This document shows positions 1-9,645 of a stretch of 64,000 nucleotides of DNA, piece after piece. A program made the position numbers and the translations under genes. Position 1 is the first letter of the stretch. Every line of letters starts with the position of its first letter. The stretch is from Martelella mediterranea DSM 17316 (lineage in GTDB: Bacteria; Pseudomonadota; Alphaproteobacteria; Rhizobiales; Rhizobiaceae), in the NCBI RefSeq assembly GCF_002043005.1, contig NZ_CP020330.1, positions 1,386,501 through 1,450,500 on the forward strand, given 5' to 3'. Below the pieces are notes generated by a model. That model worked only from the letters and a program-made list of their open reading frames with translations. It was not told where the DNA came from and made no database searches.

Positions 1-404
1 AGTTGTTCACCTTTGTCGCCTCCGCCATGATGGCGGGCGTTGCCGGCGCGCTCTACGTGCCGCAGGTCGGCATCATCAATCCGGGTGAATTCGCACCCGC
101 GAACTCCATCGAAGTGGTGATCTGGACGGCGGTCGGCGGCCGGGCGACGCTGATCGGGCCGATCATCGGCGCGATCCTCGTCAATGGCGGCAAGACCATC
201 TTCACCGGCCTGTTCCCCGCCTTCTGGCTGTTCGCGCTCGGCGGCCTGTTCGTCGCCGTGACCCTGTTCCTGCCCAAGGGCATCGTCGGAACGCTTGCGC
301 CGCGGTTTTCGAAAAAGCCAGGCCCTGACGCCAGGGAGCGGATCGAGCACGCGGAAGAGGCCGAAGCCGGGATCGACGGCATTGCAGAGGAGCCTGCCCG
401 ATGA
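1..404 (+). CDS. urtC: Urea ABC transporter permease UrtC (3' part)
   Basis: This is the C-terminal third of an inner-membrane permease of the branched-chain amino-acid/urea type; the 5' end lies outside the window. The frame is open from the first base. Residues such as [16 protein letters not shown] and the hydrophobic run [20 protein letters not shown] are typical of the UrtC C-terminus. A charged tail of about 35 residues follows the last membrane segment. The stop codon overlaps the urtD start (ATGA), and urtE and the urease genes follow, which fits a role in importing urea for the urease. I infer urea rather than branched-chain amino acids from both the sequence and this context. Confidence 0.9.
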   Translation, partial: LFTFVASAMMAGVAGALYVPQVGIINPGEFAPANSIEVVIWTAVGGRATLIGPIIGAILVNGGKTIFTGLFPAFWLFALGGLFVAVTLFLPKGIVGTLAPRFSKKPGPDARERIEHAEEAEAGIDGIAEEPAR

Positions 405-1159
405 GCTCCCATGAAAAGCGCGCCAAGAGCCTGCTCTACCTCGACAATGTCTCGGTTTCGTTCGACGGCTTCAAGGCGCTGAACAGCCTGTCCTTCGTCA
501 TCGATCCCGGTGAGTTGCGCGCGGTGATCGGTCCGAACGGCGCGGGCAAGACCACGATGATGGACATCATCACCGGCAAGACGCGGCCGGACGAGGGCGA
601 GGTGTTCTTCTCCGACACGATCGATCTGACGCGCCGCGACGAGGCCGATATCGCCCAGCTCGGCATCGGCCGCAAGTTCCAGAAGCCGACCGTGTTCGAA
701 AGCCATACCGTTTGGGACAATCTGGAGCTGGCGCTGAACCGCAAGCGCGGCGTGTTCTCGACCCTGTTCTACAGCCTGACCGGCGAAGACCGCGACCGCA
801 TCGAGGAAATCCTCGAGACGATCCGCATGACGGCGCGTCGCGACGAGCTTGCCGCAAACCTCTCCCACGGCCAGAAGCAATGGCTGGAGATCGGCATGCT
901 TCTGGCGCAGGAGCCGAAACTTCTGCTTGTCGATGAACCCGTCGCCGGCATGACCGATGCCGAAACCGTGGAAACCGCCCGCCTGTTGCGCGAGATCGCA
1001 AAGACCCGCGCCGTCGTCGTCGTCGAACACGACATGGGCTTCGTCCGCGACCTCGGCGTCAAGGTCACCTGCCTCGCCGAAGGCTCCGTCCTCGCCGAAG
1101 GCTCGATCGACTTCGTGTCGAACGACCCGAAGGTGATCGAGAATTATCTGGGGAGGTGA
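401..1159 (+). CDS. urtD: Urea ABC transporter ATP-binding protein UrtD
   Basis: Cytoplasmic ATPase of 252 residues that powers urea import together with UrtE. The Walker A motif GPNGAGKTT is near residue 47, the signature [12 protein letters not shown] near 154, and Walker B LLLVDEP near 172. The SHGQKQW form of the signature is typical of UrtD, where most ABC proteins have SGGQ. The ATG overlaps the urtC stop by 4 bases, so the two are probably translationally coupled. The gap to urtE is 255 bases and contains a RIME-like repeat, which separates the two ATPase genes of one transporter. Confidence 0.95.
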   Translation: MSSHEKRAKSLLYLDNVSVSFDGFKALNSLSFVIDPGELRAVIGPNGAGKTTMMDIITGKTRPDEGEVFFSDTIDLTRRDEADIAQLGIGRKFQKPTVFESHTVWDNLELALNRKRGVFSTLFYSLTGEDRDRIEEILETIRMTARRDELAANLSHGQKQWLEIGMLLAQEPKLLLVDEPVAGMTDAETVETARLLREIAKTRAVVVVEHDMGFVRDLGVKVTCLAEGSVLAEGSIDFVSNDPKVIENYLGR

Positions 1160-1198
1160 GGGGATGGTTGTAGCACTGACGCAGCGTCGACCCCCAAA

Positions 1199-1336
1199 AA
1201 TCTCCCCCCTTGAGGGGGAGATGCCCCGACAGGGGCGGAGAGGGGTGAACCCTCTCGACAGTTTCGGAGCTCGCGGCGTCTGCCCGATACCCCTCTCTGT
1301 CGCTTTCGCGACATCTCCCCCTCAAGGGGGGAGATT
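1199..1336. repeat. RIME-like intergenic palindromic repeat, copy 1
   Basis: A roughly 138-base mosaic of nested palindromes between urtD and urtE. Both ends carry the TCTCCCCCTTGAGGGGGAGA type of hairpin arm. The inner arms are CCCCGACAGGGG on the left and GTCGCTTTCGCGAC on the right, with GGAGAGGGG/CCCCTCTC inside. The same design recurs at 17302-17438 (opposite orientation) and 45377-45523 (same orientation). It resembles the RIME elements described from rhizobia. As transcribed RNA it would fold strongly, so it may protect or attenuate the urt mRNA; that effect is inferred. Confidence 0.85.
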
Positions 1337-1414
1337 GAGGCTGGCAGGCCTCGCCTCTCCACGCGCTCAGGCAAGGGCGGCTGGCCCTGACCTCCGTCGA
1401 AAGGGCACCCCACC

Positions 1415-2110
1415 ATGCTGACCATTGAAAACGTCAACCTCCACTATGGCGCCGCGCAGGCGCTCAGGAATGTCTCGCTGACGGCCGAGATGGGCAGGAT
1501 CACCTGCGTCTTGGGGCGTAATGGCGTTGGCAAGTCGTCATTGCTCAGGGCCGTCACCGGGCAGCATCCGATTTCGGGCGGTACGATCAGTTTCGGCGGT
1601 GACAAGCTTGACGGGCTTGCGCCCTATGGCCGGGCCAAGCGCGGCGTCGGCTATGTGCCGCAGGGTCGGGAAATTTTTCCGTTGCTGACCGTGCGGGAAA
1701 ATCTCGAGACCGGATTTGCGCCGCTGCCACGCAACGACCGCAACATTCCCGACGAGATCTTCTCGCTGTTTCCGGTGCTGCAGACCATGCTTTCGCGGCG
1801 CGGCGGCGATTTGTCCGGCGGCCAGCAGCAGCAACTCGCCATCGGCCGCGCCATGGTCACCCGGCCGAAAATCCTGGTGCTGGACGAGCCGACCGAGGGC
1901 ATCCAGCCCTCGATCATCAAGGATATCGGCCGCGCCATCCGCTATCTGCGTGACAGCACCGGCATGGCGATCCTGCTGGTGGAACAATATCTCGATTTCT
2001 GCCGGGAACTCGCCGACAAGGTCTATATCATGGATCGCGGCGTGATCGTGCATGAGGGTGAAGCCGAAACGCTCGACACGCCCGAAGCGCGCCGTCATCT
2101 GACGGTGTGA
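1415..2110 (+). CDS. urtE: Urea ABC transporter ATP-binding protein UrtE
   Basis: Second ATPase of the urea importer, 231 residues, in the LivF-like size class. Walker A is GRNGVGKSS near residue 34, the signature LSGGQQQQLAIGRAM near 132, and Walker B ILVLDEPTEGIQP near 151. The TEGIQPSII extension after Walker B is characteristic of UrtE. The ATG at 1415 is preceded by GAAAGGGC. It lies downstream of urtD across a RIME-like repeat and 286 bases upstream of ureD, so the urtCDE and ureDABC genes probably form one functional unit. Confidence 0.94.
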   Translation: MLTIENVNLHYGAAQALRNVSLTAEMGRITCVLGRNGVGKSSLLRAVTGQHPISGGTISFGGDKLDGLAPYGRAKRGVGYVPQGREIFPLLTVRENLETGFAPLPRNDRNIPDEIFSLFPVLQTMLSRRGGDLSGGQQQQLAIGRAMVTRPKILVLDEPTEGIQPSIIKDIGRAIRYLRDSTGMAILLVEQYLDFCRELADKVYIMDRGVIVHEGEAETLDTPEARRHLTV

Positions 2111-2396
2111 TGCTTCGACGCGCATAATGAGGAGAATTTGTGCGCTTTTGAGGGAGCGACAGACGAGGTTCTTGCGTTTAACTTTTTATCGGGGCGCGGC
2201 GAGACGGAGTGAATTCTGAAATCTCTCGCCCGGCCCGTCGATGCGGCATGAAACTTGCGTTTAGCCGTTCGACAGCATCACGATAAAAAGGAAAAGCGAT
2301 GGGCTGGAAGCATCAATTGCGCGGGCGGGCCGCAGGATCGGCGAGTGCGCGCGCCGGTCAGGTCGCAGTCGGGTCAGCGTGTCCCTGGGAGGGGCC

Positions 2397-3236
2397 ATGG
2401 GCGGCGGGATGGAACTGTTGACGCCGGGCCTCACCGTGGGGCCGCAGCGGACATCCGGCACGGGCCGGGTGAGCGCCAAATCGGCCGGTGGCAAGACGCG
2501 TCTTGATGTCTTCTATCAGGAGGGTGCGGCCAAGATCCGCATTCCCGAAAGCTTCGACGGCGCGATGGAGGCGGTGCTGATCAACACCTCCGGCGGGTTG
2601 ACCGGCGGCGACCGGCTGCAATGGGAACTGGAGGCCGGTGATGGCACGGCGCTGACGGCGACCACCCAGGCCTGCGAGAAAATCTACCGCTCCGACAGCG
2701 GACCGGCGGCGATCGATACCGAGATCAGGGTCGGCGACAATGCCCGGTTCGACTGGCTGCCGCAGGAAACGATCCTGTTCGACGACGCCTCGCTCAACCG
2801 CAGGCTCGACGTCGATCTGGCCGAGACCGCCGAGTTCCTGGCGATCGAGGCCGTGCTGCTCGGCCGCAAGGCCATGGGCGAGGCGGTGCGCTGCGGCAAT
2901 TTCCGCGATCGCTGGCGGGTGCGCCGTTCGGGCACGCTGATCCATGCCGAGGATGTGCGCATGACCGGCGATATCGAGAACCTGGTGGCGCAGACGGCGG
3001 TGCTCGGCGGCGATGTCGCCTTCGCCACGCTGCTCTATTGCGGCCCCCGCGCGGAGGCGCTGATGCCGAAAGTGCGCGAGGCACTGGGCGAGGCTTCCGC
3101 CGGCGCCAGCGAGTGGAACGGCAAGCTCGTCGCCCGCATTGTCGCTGCTGATGGCTATAGTTTGCGAAAAAGCCTGATTCCCGCACTCAAGGTCTTGCGG
3201 GACGGGCAGAATCTGCCGAAAGTCTGGCATCTGTAA
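2397..3236 (+). CDS. ureD: Urease accessory protein UreD
   Basis: UreD (UreH) is the scaffold that binds apo-urease and docks UreF and UreG during nickel insertion. The protein is about 279 residues. Family hallmarks include the TGRVSAKSAGGKTRLDVFYQ opening, INTSGGLTGGDRL near residue 60, and WLPQETILFDDASL near 120. Start choice: ATG 2397 has GGGAGGGG just upstream. A GTG at 2379 (6 codons longer) and an ATG at 2409 are alternatives. It begins the ureDAB-orf-C cluster, 24 bases before ureA. The 286 bases upstream to urtE contain no gene; any promoter there is not obvious. Confidence 0.93.
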   Translation: MGGGMELLTPGLTVGPQRTSGTGRVSAKSAGGKTRLDVFYQEGAAKIRIPESFDGAMEAVLINTSGGLTGGDRLQWELEAGDGTALTATTQACEKIYRSDSGPAAIDTEIRVGDNARFDWLPQETILFDDASLNRRLDVDLAETAEFLAIEAVLLGRKAMGEAVRCGNFRDRWRVRRSGTLIHAEDVRMTGDIENLVAQTAVLGGDVAFATLLYCGPRAEALMPKVREALGEASAGASEWNGKLVARIVAADGYSLRKSLIPALKVLRDGQNLPKVWHL

Positions 3237-3260
3237 GTTGTGAAAGGGTGAGAAAACCGC

Positions 3261-3563
3261 ATGAACCTGACGCCGCGTGAAAAGGACAAATTGCTGGTTT
3301 CCATGGCCGCCATGGTCGCGCGCCGACGGCTGGAACGGGGCGTCAAGCTCAACCACCCGGAGGCGATCGCGCTGATCACCGATTTCGTGGTCGAGGGCGC
3401 CCGCGACGGCCGACCTGTCGCCGAACTGATGGAGGCCGGCGCCCATGTGATCACCCGCGACCAGGTGATGGAGGGCATCCCCGAAATGATCCACGATATC
3501 CAGGTGGAAGCCACCTTCCCCGACGGCACCAAGCTGGTGACCGTGCATGAGCCGATCAGGTGA
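3261..3563 (+). CDS. ureA: Urease gamma subunit UreA
   Basis: Small structural subunit of urease, 100 residues, exactly the family length. It starts [20 protein letters not shown] and carries the conserved stretch [20 protein letters not shown] and the motif [20 protein letters not shown]. It assembles with UreB and UreC in the cytoplasm into the nickel enzyme that hydrolyses urea to ammonia and carbamate. Separate gamma and beta genes, as here, are the usual proteobacterial arrangement. It sits 10 bases before ureB, consistent with co-translation. Confidence 0.97.
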   Translation: MNLTPREKDKLLVSMAAMVARRRLERGVKLNHPEAIALITDFVVEGARDGRPVAELMEAGAHVITRDQVMEGIPEMIHDIQVEATFPDGTKLVTVHEPIR

Positions 3564-3573
3564 GGAGAACAAG

Positions 3574-3879
3574 ATGATCCCGGGTGAACTGATCGCCGCA
3601 GAAGGCGAGATTGAAATCAATGCCGGCCTGCCGACCGTGACGCTGACTGTCGCCAATACCGGCGACCGGCCGGTGCAGGTCGGCAGCCATTATCATTTCT
3701 TCGAGGCCAATCCAGCCCTTGCCTTCGAGCGGGAGAAGGCGCGCGGCATGCGGCTTGATATCGCGGCCGGCACGGCGGTGCGTTTCGAGCCCGGCCAGAC
3801 CCGCGACGTGACGCTGGTGCCTTATGGCGGCGAGCGCACGGTTTACGGATTCCGGCAGGAAATCATGGGGAAGCTCTGA
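3574..3879 (+). CDS. ureB: Urease beta subunit UreB
   Basis: Urease beta chain of 101 residues. It has the diagnostic [18 protein letters not shown] start, the [20 protein letters not shown] core, and [17 protein letters not shown] followed by VYGF near the end. The frame is open 9 codons further upstream, but ATG 3574 matches the family start and has an AGGTGAGGAG ribosome-binding site. It lies between ureA and a small GFA-fold gene that separates it from ureC. Confidence 0.97.
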   Translation: MIPGELIAAEGEIEINAGLPTVTLTVANTGDRPVQVGSHYHFFEANPALAFEREKARGMRLDIAAGTAVRFEPGQTRDVTLVPYGGERTVYGFRQEIMGKL

Positions 3880-3881
3880 CA

Positions 3882-4238
3882 ATGGCCGTTCAACATTATC
3901 ACGGAAGCTGCCAGTGCGGCGCGGTGGACTTCGATGTTGATATCGAACTCGGCCACACCGTCACCTGCAATTGCTCGCGCTGCAAGCGTCTCGGTTCGGT
4001 ACTGGCGTTTGCGCCGCGTGAAAACTTCACTCTGAACAGCGGCGAGGACAGCCTCACCGAATACCTGTTCAACAAGCACCAGATCCATCATCTGTTCTGC
4101 AAGACCTGCGGCATCGAGAGCTTTGCCTATGCCGCCGGCCCCGACGGGGCCGACATGGTCGCGGTCAACGCCAATTGCCTCGACGGCGTCGATCCCCGCA
4201 GCCTCAGCTCGCAGCATTACGACGGCGCCGCCGTATAA
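3882..4238 (+). CDS. GFA-fold (CENP-V/Gfa family) zinc protein in the urease operon
   Basis: A 118-residue protein with the cysteine pattern of the glutathione-dependent formaldehyde-activating (GFA) family. It has [15 protein letters not shown] near residue 6, [11 protein letters not shown] near 30, and [12 protein letters not shown] near 73, giving the two zinc sites of the fold. It is wedged 2 bases after ureB and 25 bases before ureC, so it is co-transcribed with the urease structural genes. GFA proteins bind small thiol adducts in some organisms, but their role beside urease is not established. A part in metal or thiol handling during urease assembly is only a guess. Confidence 0.85.
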   Translation: MAVQHYHGSCQCGAVDFDVDIELGHTVTCNCSRCKRLGSVLAFAPRENFTLNSGEDSLTEYLFNKHQIHHLFCKTCGIESFAYAAGPDGADMVAVNANCLDGVDPRSLSSQHYDGAAV

Positions 4239-4263
4239 CGCTTTCCGTCCCAGGAGAAATTCC

Positions 4264-5976
<1,713 letters not shown>

Positions 5977-6225
5977 GCGCCGGATGGCGTTGAGGCGACG
6001 CCCCCCAATGCCTTGGCAACAAGCCAGATTTCAGGCTGGTGTAGTTTCGGGATTCCGCATTCTTGATAAACCGCAGGTGGATGCCGCTTACTCATGCGTC
6101 CAGCGCATACCCGCTATGCGTTTACCCTTAATCGGGCTTGCCGGCCTTTGATTCCCTGTCCGGAATCGTTAAATTCGGCCCACGCTTGAAGCCACCAATT
6201 CCCAAGACTGAGCAAGGAGATCGCC

Positions 6226-6765
6226 ATGATCGGCCGTAAAGTTCCGAACGTCACCTTCCGCACCCGCGTCCGCGATGAAAGCATCGAGGGGCCGAACCCG
6301 TTCCGCTGGCAGGACATGACCTCGGACGATTATTTCAAGGGCAAGCGCGTCGTGCTGTTCTCGCTGCCGGGCGCCTTCACCCCGACCTGCTCGACCTATC
6401 AGCTTCCCGATTTCGAAAAGCTGTTCCCCGAGTTTCAGGCCCAGGGCATCGACGACATCTACTGCATGTCGGTCAATGACGCCTTCGTCATGAACGCCTG
6501 GGCCAAGGGCCAGAATCTCGAGCACGTCAAGGTCATCCCGGACGGTTCCGGCGAGTTCACCCGCAAGATGGGCATGCTCGTCAACAAGGACAATCTCGGC
6601 TTCGGCATGCGCTCCTGGCGCTATGCCGCCATCATCAATGATGGCGTTGTCGAGCAGTGGTTCGAGGAAGAGGGCTTCTCCGACATGTGCGAGACCGACC
6701 CCTACAGCGTGTCCTCGCCGCAGAACATTCTCGAAAACCTGAAGCGCGAAGCCAAGGCCGCCTGA
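6226..6765 (+). CDS. Peroxiredoxin of the Prx5 (AhpC/TSA, redoxin) family
   Basis: A 179-residue thiol peroxidase with the peroxidatic cysteine in PGAFTPTCSTYQLPDFE near residue 50; the P-G-A-F-T-P-x-C form is the Prx5 signature. It reduces hydrogen peroxide or alkyl peroxides in the cytoplasm using small-thiol or glutaredoxin donors. Two more cysteines (YCMSVNDAF and DMCETDPYS) could act as resolving residues. The gene stands alone between ureC (249 bases upstream) and a rho-independent terminator, and it splits the urease cluster into ureDABC and ureEFG. That position is unusual and suggests an independent transcription unit inserted into the cluster. Confidence 0.93.
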   Translation: MIGRKVPNVTFRTRVRDESIEGPNPFRWQDMTSDDYFKGKRVVLFSLPGAFTPTCSTYQLPDFEKLFPEFQAQGIDDIYCMSVNDAFVMNAWAKGQNLEHVKVIPDGSGEFTRKMGMLVNKDNLGFGMRSWRYAAIINDGVVEQWFEEEGFSDMCETDPYSVSSPQNILENLKREAKAA

Positions 6766-6795
6766 GGCCTTTCGGTCCGCTTCGACGGAAAGCAA

Positions 6796-6823
6796 GGGCG
6801 GTCGGTAAACGGCCGCCCTTTTT
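6796..6823 (+). terminator. Rho-independent terminator after the peroxiredoxin gene
   Basis: GGGCGG and CCGCCC form a GC stem around an 11-base loop and are followed by a T-run (CTTTTTCTT). It lies 30 bases after the peroxiredoxin stop and about 115 bases before ureE. This suggests that ureEFG have their own promoter or depend on read-through. Confidence 0.7.
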
Positions 6824-6937
6824 CTTGCACCGCGTGCCCCGGATGCCGCAGTGCACGCGCTTGCCAAGCGTCGCAATCTTGTTATGAAGGTAGGAACGCC
6901 CGGCATCGTTGCAAACCGGGACGATCAAGGGGAAAGC

Positions 6938-7408
6938 ATGCAGCGCGTTACCAGTTTCATTCCCGCAAGCGAGGGCGGCGGCGCGGTGGCCGGACGCGTC
7001 GAGCTGACTCATGACGGCCGGCATCTTCGCCGCAAGGCGCTTAAGCTTGAAGACGGTTCGAGCGTGATGCTCGACCTGAAGGAAGCGGTGCTGTTTGCCA
7101 CCGGCGATCGGCTGGTGCTGGAGGACGGAAGGACGATCGAGATCGTTGCCGCGCCAGAGGAACTTTACGAGATCCATGCTCATGGCCGGTTGCACCTTAT
7201 CGAGCTTGCCTGGCATCTCGGCAATCGTCATCTGCCGGCCCAGATCGAGGAAGGGCGGATCCTGATCCTGCGCGACCACGTGATCCGCCAGATGCTGGAA
7301 GGCCTCGGCGCGCATGTGCATGAGGTGGTCGAGCCGTTCCAGCCGGTGCGCGGCGCCTATCACAGCGGACACGGAGACCATCACCATCACGGCCATCACC
7401 ACGATTGA
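6938..7408 (+). CDS. ureE: Urease accessory protein UreE (nickel metallochaperone)
   Basis: UreE delivers nickel to the UreDFG-apourease complex. The 156-residue protein starts [11 protein letters not shown] at ATG 6938, behind AAGGGGAAAG; an upstream start at 6851 would add 29 residues unlike the family. The N-terminal chaperone-like domain is followed by the metal-binding core, with [20 protein letters not shown] near residue 90 and [11 protein letters not shown] near 125. The tail [15 protein letters not shown] is histidine-rich and would store or buffer nickel. The 3' end overlaps the likely ureF frame by 95 bases. Confidence 0.95.
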   Translation: MQRVTSFIPASEGGGAVAGRVELTHDGRHLRRKALKLEDGSSVMLDLKEAVLFATGDRLVLEDGRTIEIVAAPEELYEIHAHGRLHLIELAWHLGNRHLPAQIEEGRILILRDHVIRQMLEGLGAHVHEVVEPFQPVRGAYHSGHGDHHHHGHHHD

Positions 7409-8078
7409 CGGCGGCGCCGTTTCGGGCGCCGCGCTTCTAAGGCTGTTGGCCTGGCTGTCGCCGGCCTTTCCGCTGGGCGGGTTTTCCTATTCCGGCGGGC
7501 TTGAGCGTGCGGCCCATGACCGGCTGCTGGAAGATGCGGATGACGTGGCCGAATGGCTCGCCGTCTCGCTTCGCCACGGGTTTCTGTGGAATGACGCCGT
7601 GCTGTTGTGCGAGGCCCATCGCGCGGCCGGCGACGCGGAGCGCCTTGCCACCACCGCCGCCCTTGCCGCAGCACTTGCCGGTTCGCGCGAGCGCCATGCC
7701 GAAACGCTGGCGCTGGGCGCAGCCTTTGTGGCCGCCGCCGGCGCGTGGTCGGCGTCCGGCGACGAGGGTTTGCCGCCGGAAACGCCGCTGCCGGTCGCCT
7801 TCGGCGCGGTTGCCGCATCGCACGGCATTGGCCTGGAAGTGGCCTGTCAGGGCTATCTCCATGCCCAGGTGTCACAGTATATTTCGGCCGCGATCCGGCT
7901 GTCGCTTGCCGGTCAGGTGGCCGGCCTTGCCGTGCTTTCGGGGCTGGAGCAGCCGATCCTCGACCAGGCGGCGCGGGCTGCAGCGTCGACGCCGGATGAT
8001 CTCGGCGGCTGCGCCTTCAGCGCCGATATCGCCGCTCTGCGTCACGAGGTCCAGCATTCACGGCTGTTCCGGTCGTAA
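7314..8078 (+). CDS. ureF: Urease accessory protein UreF
   Basis: UreF bridges UreD and UreG and gates GTP-dependent nickel transfer. The conserved region begins at [20 protein letters not shown] (about base 7434), with [10 protein letters not shown] after it and [19 protein letters not shown] later. The start is unclear: from 7320 to the conserved region there is no in-frame ATG, GTG or TTG. The only ATGs are 7314 (with GGAAGG nine bases upstream) and 7320, deep inside ureE. If these are used, the first 40 residues are the ureE histidine tail read in another frame (Ile/Thr-rich). A rare ATT or ATC start near 7404 is the alternative. Confidence 0.88.
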   Translation: MCMRWSSRSSRCAAPITADTETITITAITTIDGGAVSGAALLRLLAWLSPAFPLGGFSYSGGLERAAHDRLLEDADDVAEWLAVSLRHGFLWNDAVLLCEAHRAAGDAERLATTAALAAALAGSRERHAETLALGAAFVAAAGAWSASGDEGLPPETPLPVAFGAVAASHGIGLEVACQGYLHAQVSQYISAAIRLSLAGQVAGLAVLSGLEQPILDQAARAAASTPDDLGGCAFSADIAALRHEVQHSRLFRS

Positions 8079-8094
8079 TGAACGAGGTAAGACA

Positions 8095-8706
8095 ATGAAA
8101 TCCGAAAACGGTCCCCTGCGCGTCGGCATTGGCGGCCCGGTCGGCTCCGGCAAGACCGCGCTCACCGAAAAGCTGTGCAAGGCGTTGAGCCGCGACTATT
8201 CCGTCGCCGTGGTCACCAATGACATCTATACCCGCGAGGATGCCGAGGCGCTGGTGCGCATGCAGGCGCTCACCTCCGACCGGATTGTCGGCGTGGAGAC
8301 CGGCGGCTGCCCGCATACCGCCATCCGCGAGGATGCGACGATCAACCTTCAGGCGATCGCCGGGTTGAACAGCCGCATCCCCGATCTCGATATCATCTTC
8401 ATCGAATCGGGCGGCGACAATCTTGCGGCCACCTTCTCCCCGGATCTTGCTGATATCACCATCTATGTGATTTCGGTCTGCCAGGGCGAGGAAATCCCGC
8501 GAAAGGGCGGCCCCGGCATCACCCGGTCGGACATGCTGGTGATCAACAAGAAGGATCTGGCACCCTATGTCGAGGTCGACCTGGATGTCATGGCGCGCGA
8601 TTCCGAGCGCATGCGCAATGGCGGCCCGACCGTGTTCACCGACCTGAAGCGCGGCGATGGCGTTGAGGCGGTTGTCGCTTTTCTGAAGGAGGCAGGCGGG
8701 CTGTAG
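8095..8706 (+). CDS. ureG: Urease accessory GTPase UreG
   Basis: SIMIBI-class GTPase of 203 residues that powers nickel insertion into urease. The P-loop [16 protein letters not shown] lies near residue 12. The nickel-binding CPH motif is in [16 protein letters not shown], preceded by [14 protein letters not shown]. The guanine-specificity NKKDL is near residue 157. ATG 8095 follows GAGGTAAGACA and gives the family start; the frame is open much further upstream inside ureF, but only because of composition. It ends 4 bases from the stop of a convergent regulator gene. Confidence 0.97.
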   Translation: MKSENGPLRVGIGGPVGSGKTALTEKLCKALSRDYSVAVVTNDIYTREDAEALVRMQALTSDRIVGVETGGCPHTAIREDATINLQAIAGLNSRIPDLDIIFIESGGDNLAATFSPDLADITIYVISVCQGEEIPRKGGPGITRSDMLVINKKDLAPYVEVDLDVMARDSERMRNGGPTVFTDLKRGDGVEAVVAFLKEAGGL

Positions 8707-8710
8707 TTGT

Positions 8711-9397
8711 CTATAGACGCTTCAAGGCCTCGATATCGGTGATCTCGATTGTCCGGCCGTGGACGTTGACGCCAAGGGTCTTGAGCGCGCCGAAGGCCCG
8801 CGACAGGGCTTCCGGGGCGAGGCCGAGCTTGCCGGCAAGCAGGCTTTTGCGGCAGGCAAGCCGGAAGCTGGCGGGCGCCGTATCACCCGGACACTGGCTG
8901 AGCAGGTAATGCGCCACCCTTTGCAGCGCGGTATTGAGCCGGTCATCGGCCACGCAGTCGATCGCCTGCTGCAACTGCGTTGCGAGCGACATGGCCAGGA
9001 CCCGTGCCATGCTGCCATCGTCATTGGCCGCGATCTGGCGCACCTTGGCGAGATCGTAGCAGACCAGCGTGGCGTTCTCGGCGGCCTGGGCGCTGTAGCG
9101 GCAGGTGTCGCCGGAAAACACCAGATCGTCGCCGAAGGTATCGCCCGGTCCGCAGATGCGGATATCGCCCTCCCGGCCCTCATTGTTCTGCCTGAACAGC
9201 CGGACATAGCCGGTCACGACGCTGTAGAAATACCGCGCGGGATCGCCTTCGAGAAACAGCAGGTCAGGCGGCGCGGCGTTGATGAAACTGGCGCATTCCA
9301 TCAACCGGTTGACCGTCGTCATATCCATCGCCGCCGTCAGGCCGGTCTCGATGAACTGCGCTTTCCTGCGTTCGCTCACATTGAGGGTCGTGTTCAT
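8711..9397 (-). CDS. Crp/Fnr-family transcriptional regulator
   Basis: A 228-residue regulator with an N-terminal cyclic-nucleotide-like domain (LLFLEGDPARYFYSVVTGYV near residue 48) and a C-terminal winged helix. The recognition helix APEALSRAFGALKTLGV carries the E-x-x-S-R pattern of Fnr, which reads TTGAT half-sites, and not the R-E-x-x-G-R pattern of Crp. It lacks the N-terminal cysteine cluster of oxygen-sensing Fnr, so it is closer to Dnr/FixK-like members; its signal is unknown. Start: ATG 9397 follows GGGAGGCGGGACA; the frame is open to 9466. A perfect TTGAT-N4-ATCAA box lies 134 bases upstream. It is convergent with ureG. Confidence 0.9.
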   Translation of the reverse strand: MNTTLNVSERRKAQFIETGLTAAMDMTTVNRLMECASFINAAPPDLLFLEGDPARYFYSVVTGYVRLFRQNNEGREGDIRICGPGDTFGDDLVFSGDTCRYSAQAAENATLVCYDLAKVRQIAANDDGSMARVLAMSLATQLQQAIDCVADDRLNTALQRVAHYLLSQCPGDTAPASFRLACRKSLLAGKLGLAPEALSRAFGALKTLGVNVHGRTIEITDIEALKRL

Positions 9398-9530
9398 TGT
9401 CCCGCCTCCCATGGCGCGGCTATGGTGGTGCGTATCCACGAACCGGCTCCTTTGCTTCTCGCTCACCGCATTCGGTCCGGAAGAAAGCGGCCGTCATCAG
9501 TGAAAATATGACGGAATGGGCGGAAAAGGA

Positions 9531-9544
9531 TTGATTTCAATCAA
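9531..9544. promoter_or_regulatory. Perfect Fnr/FixK-type box (anaerobox)
   Basis: TTGATTTCAATCAA matches the Fnr/FixK consensus TTGAT-N4-ATCAA exactly. It lies upstream of the Fnr-type gene that starts at 9397 on the minus strand. A second perfect inverted repeat, CCGTCAT-N10-ATGACGG at 9491-9514, is next to it on the gene-proximal side. Autoregulation is likely because the encoded protein has the matching E-x-x-S-R recognition helix. Confidence 0.75.
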
Positions 9545-9593
9545 GCGAAGAATGGTTCGGCGCGTGGTCTCCGTGCGGGGCTCCCATAAACGC

Positions 9594-9618
9594 AAAAGGC
9601 CGGCGTCATCCGCCGGCC
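9594..9618 (-). terminator. Rho-independent terminator of the RND efflux operon
   Basis: Read on the minus strand, GGCCGGCG and CGCCGGCC form an 8-bp perfect stem around a 5-base loop, followed by TTTT. It lies 28 bases beyond the stop of the RND permease. Confidence 0.85.
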
Positions 9619-9645
9619 TCCTTAAGTGATGGTCTCTATGGCGCG

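Noticed and set aside
1199..1336. CRISPR or transposon interpretation of the palindromic repeats
   Set aside because: Copies are dispersed singly between genes, with no spacers and no transposase; their nested-hairpin design fits RIME-type intergenic elements.
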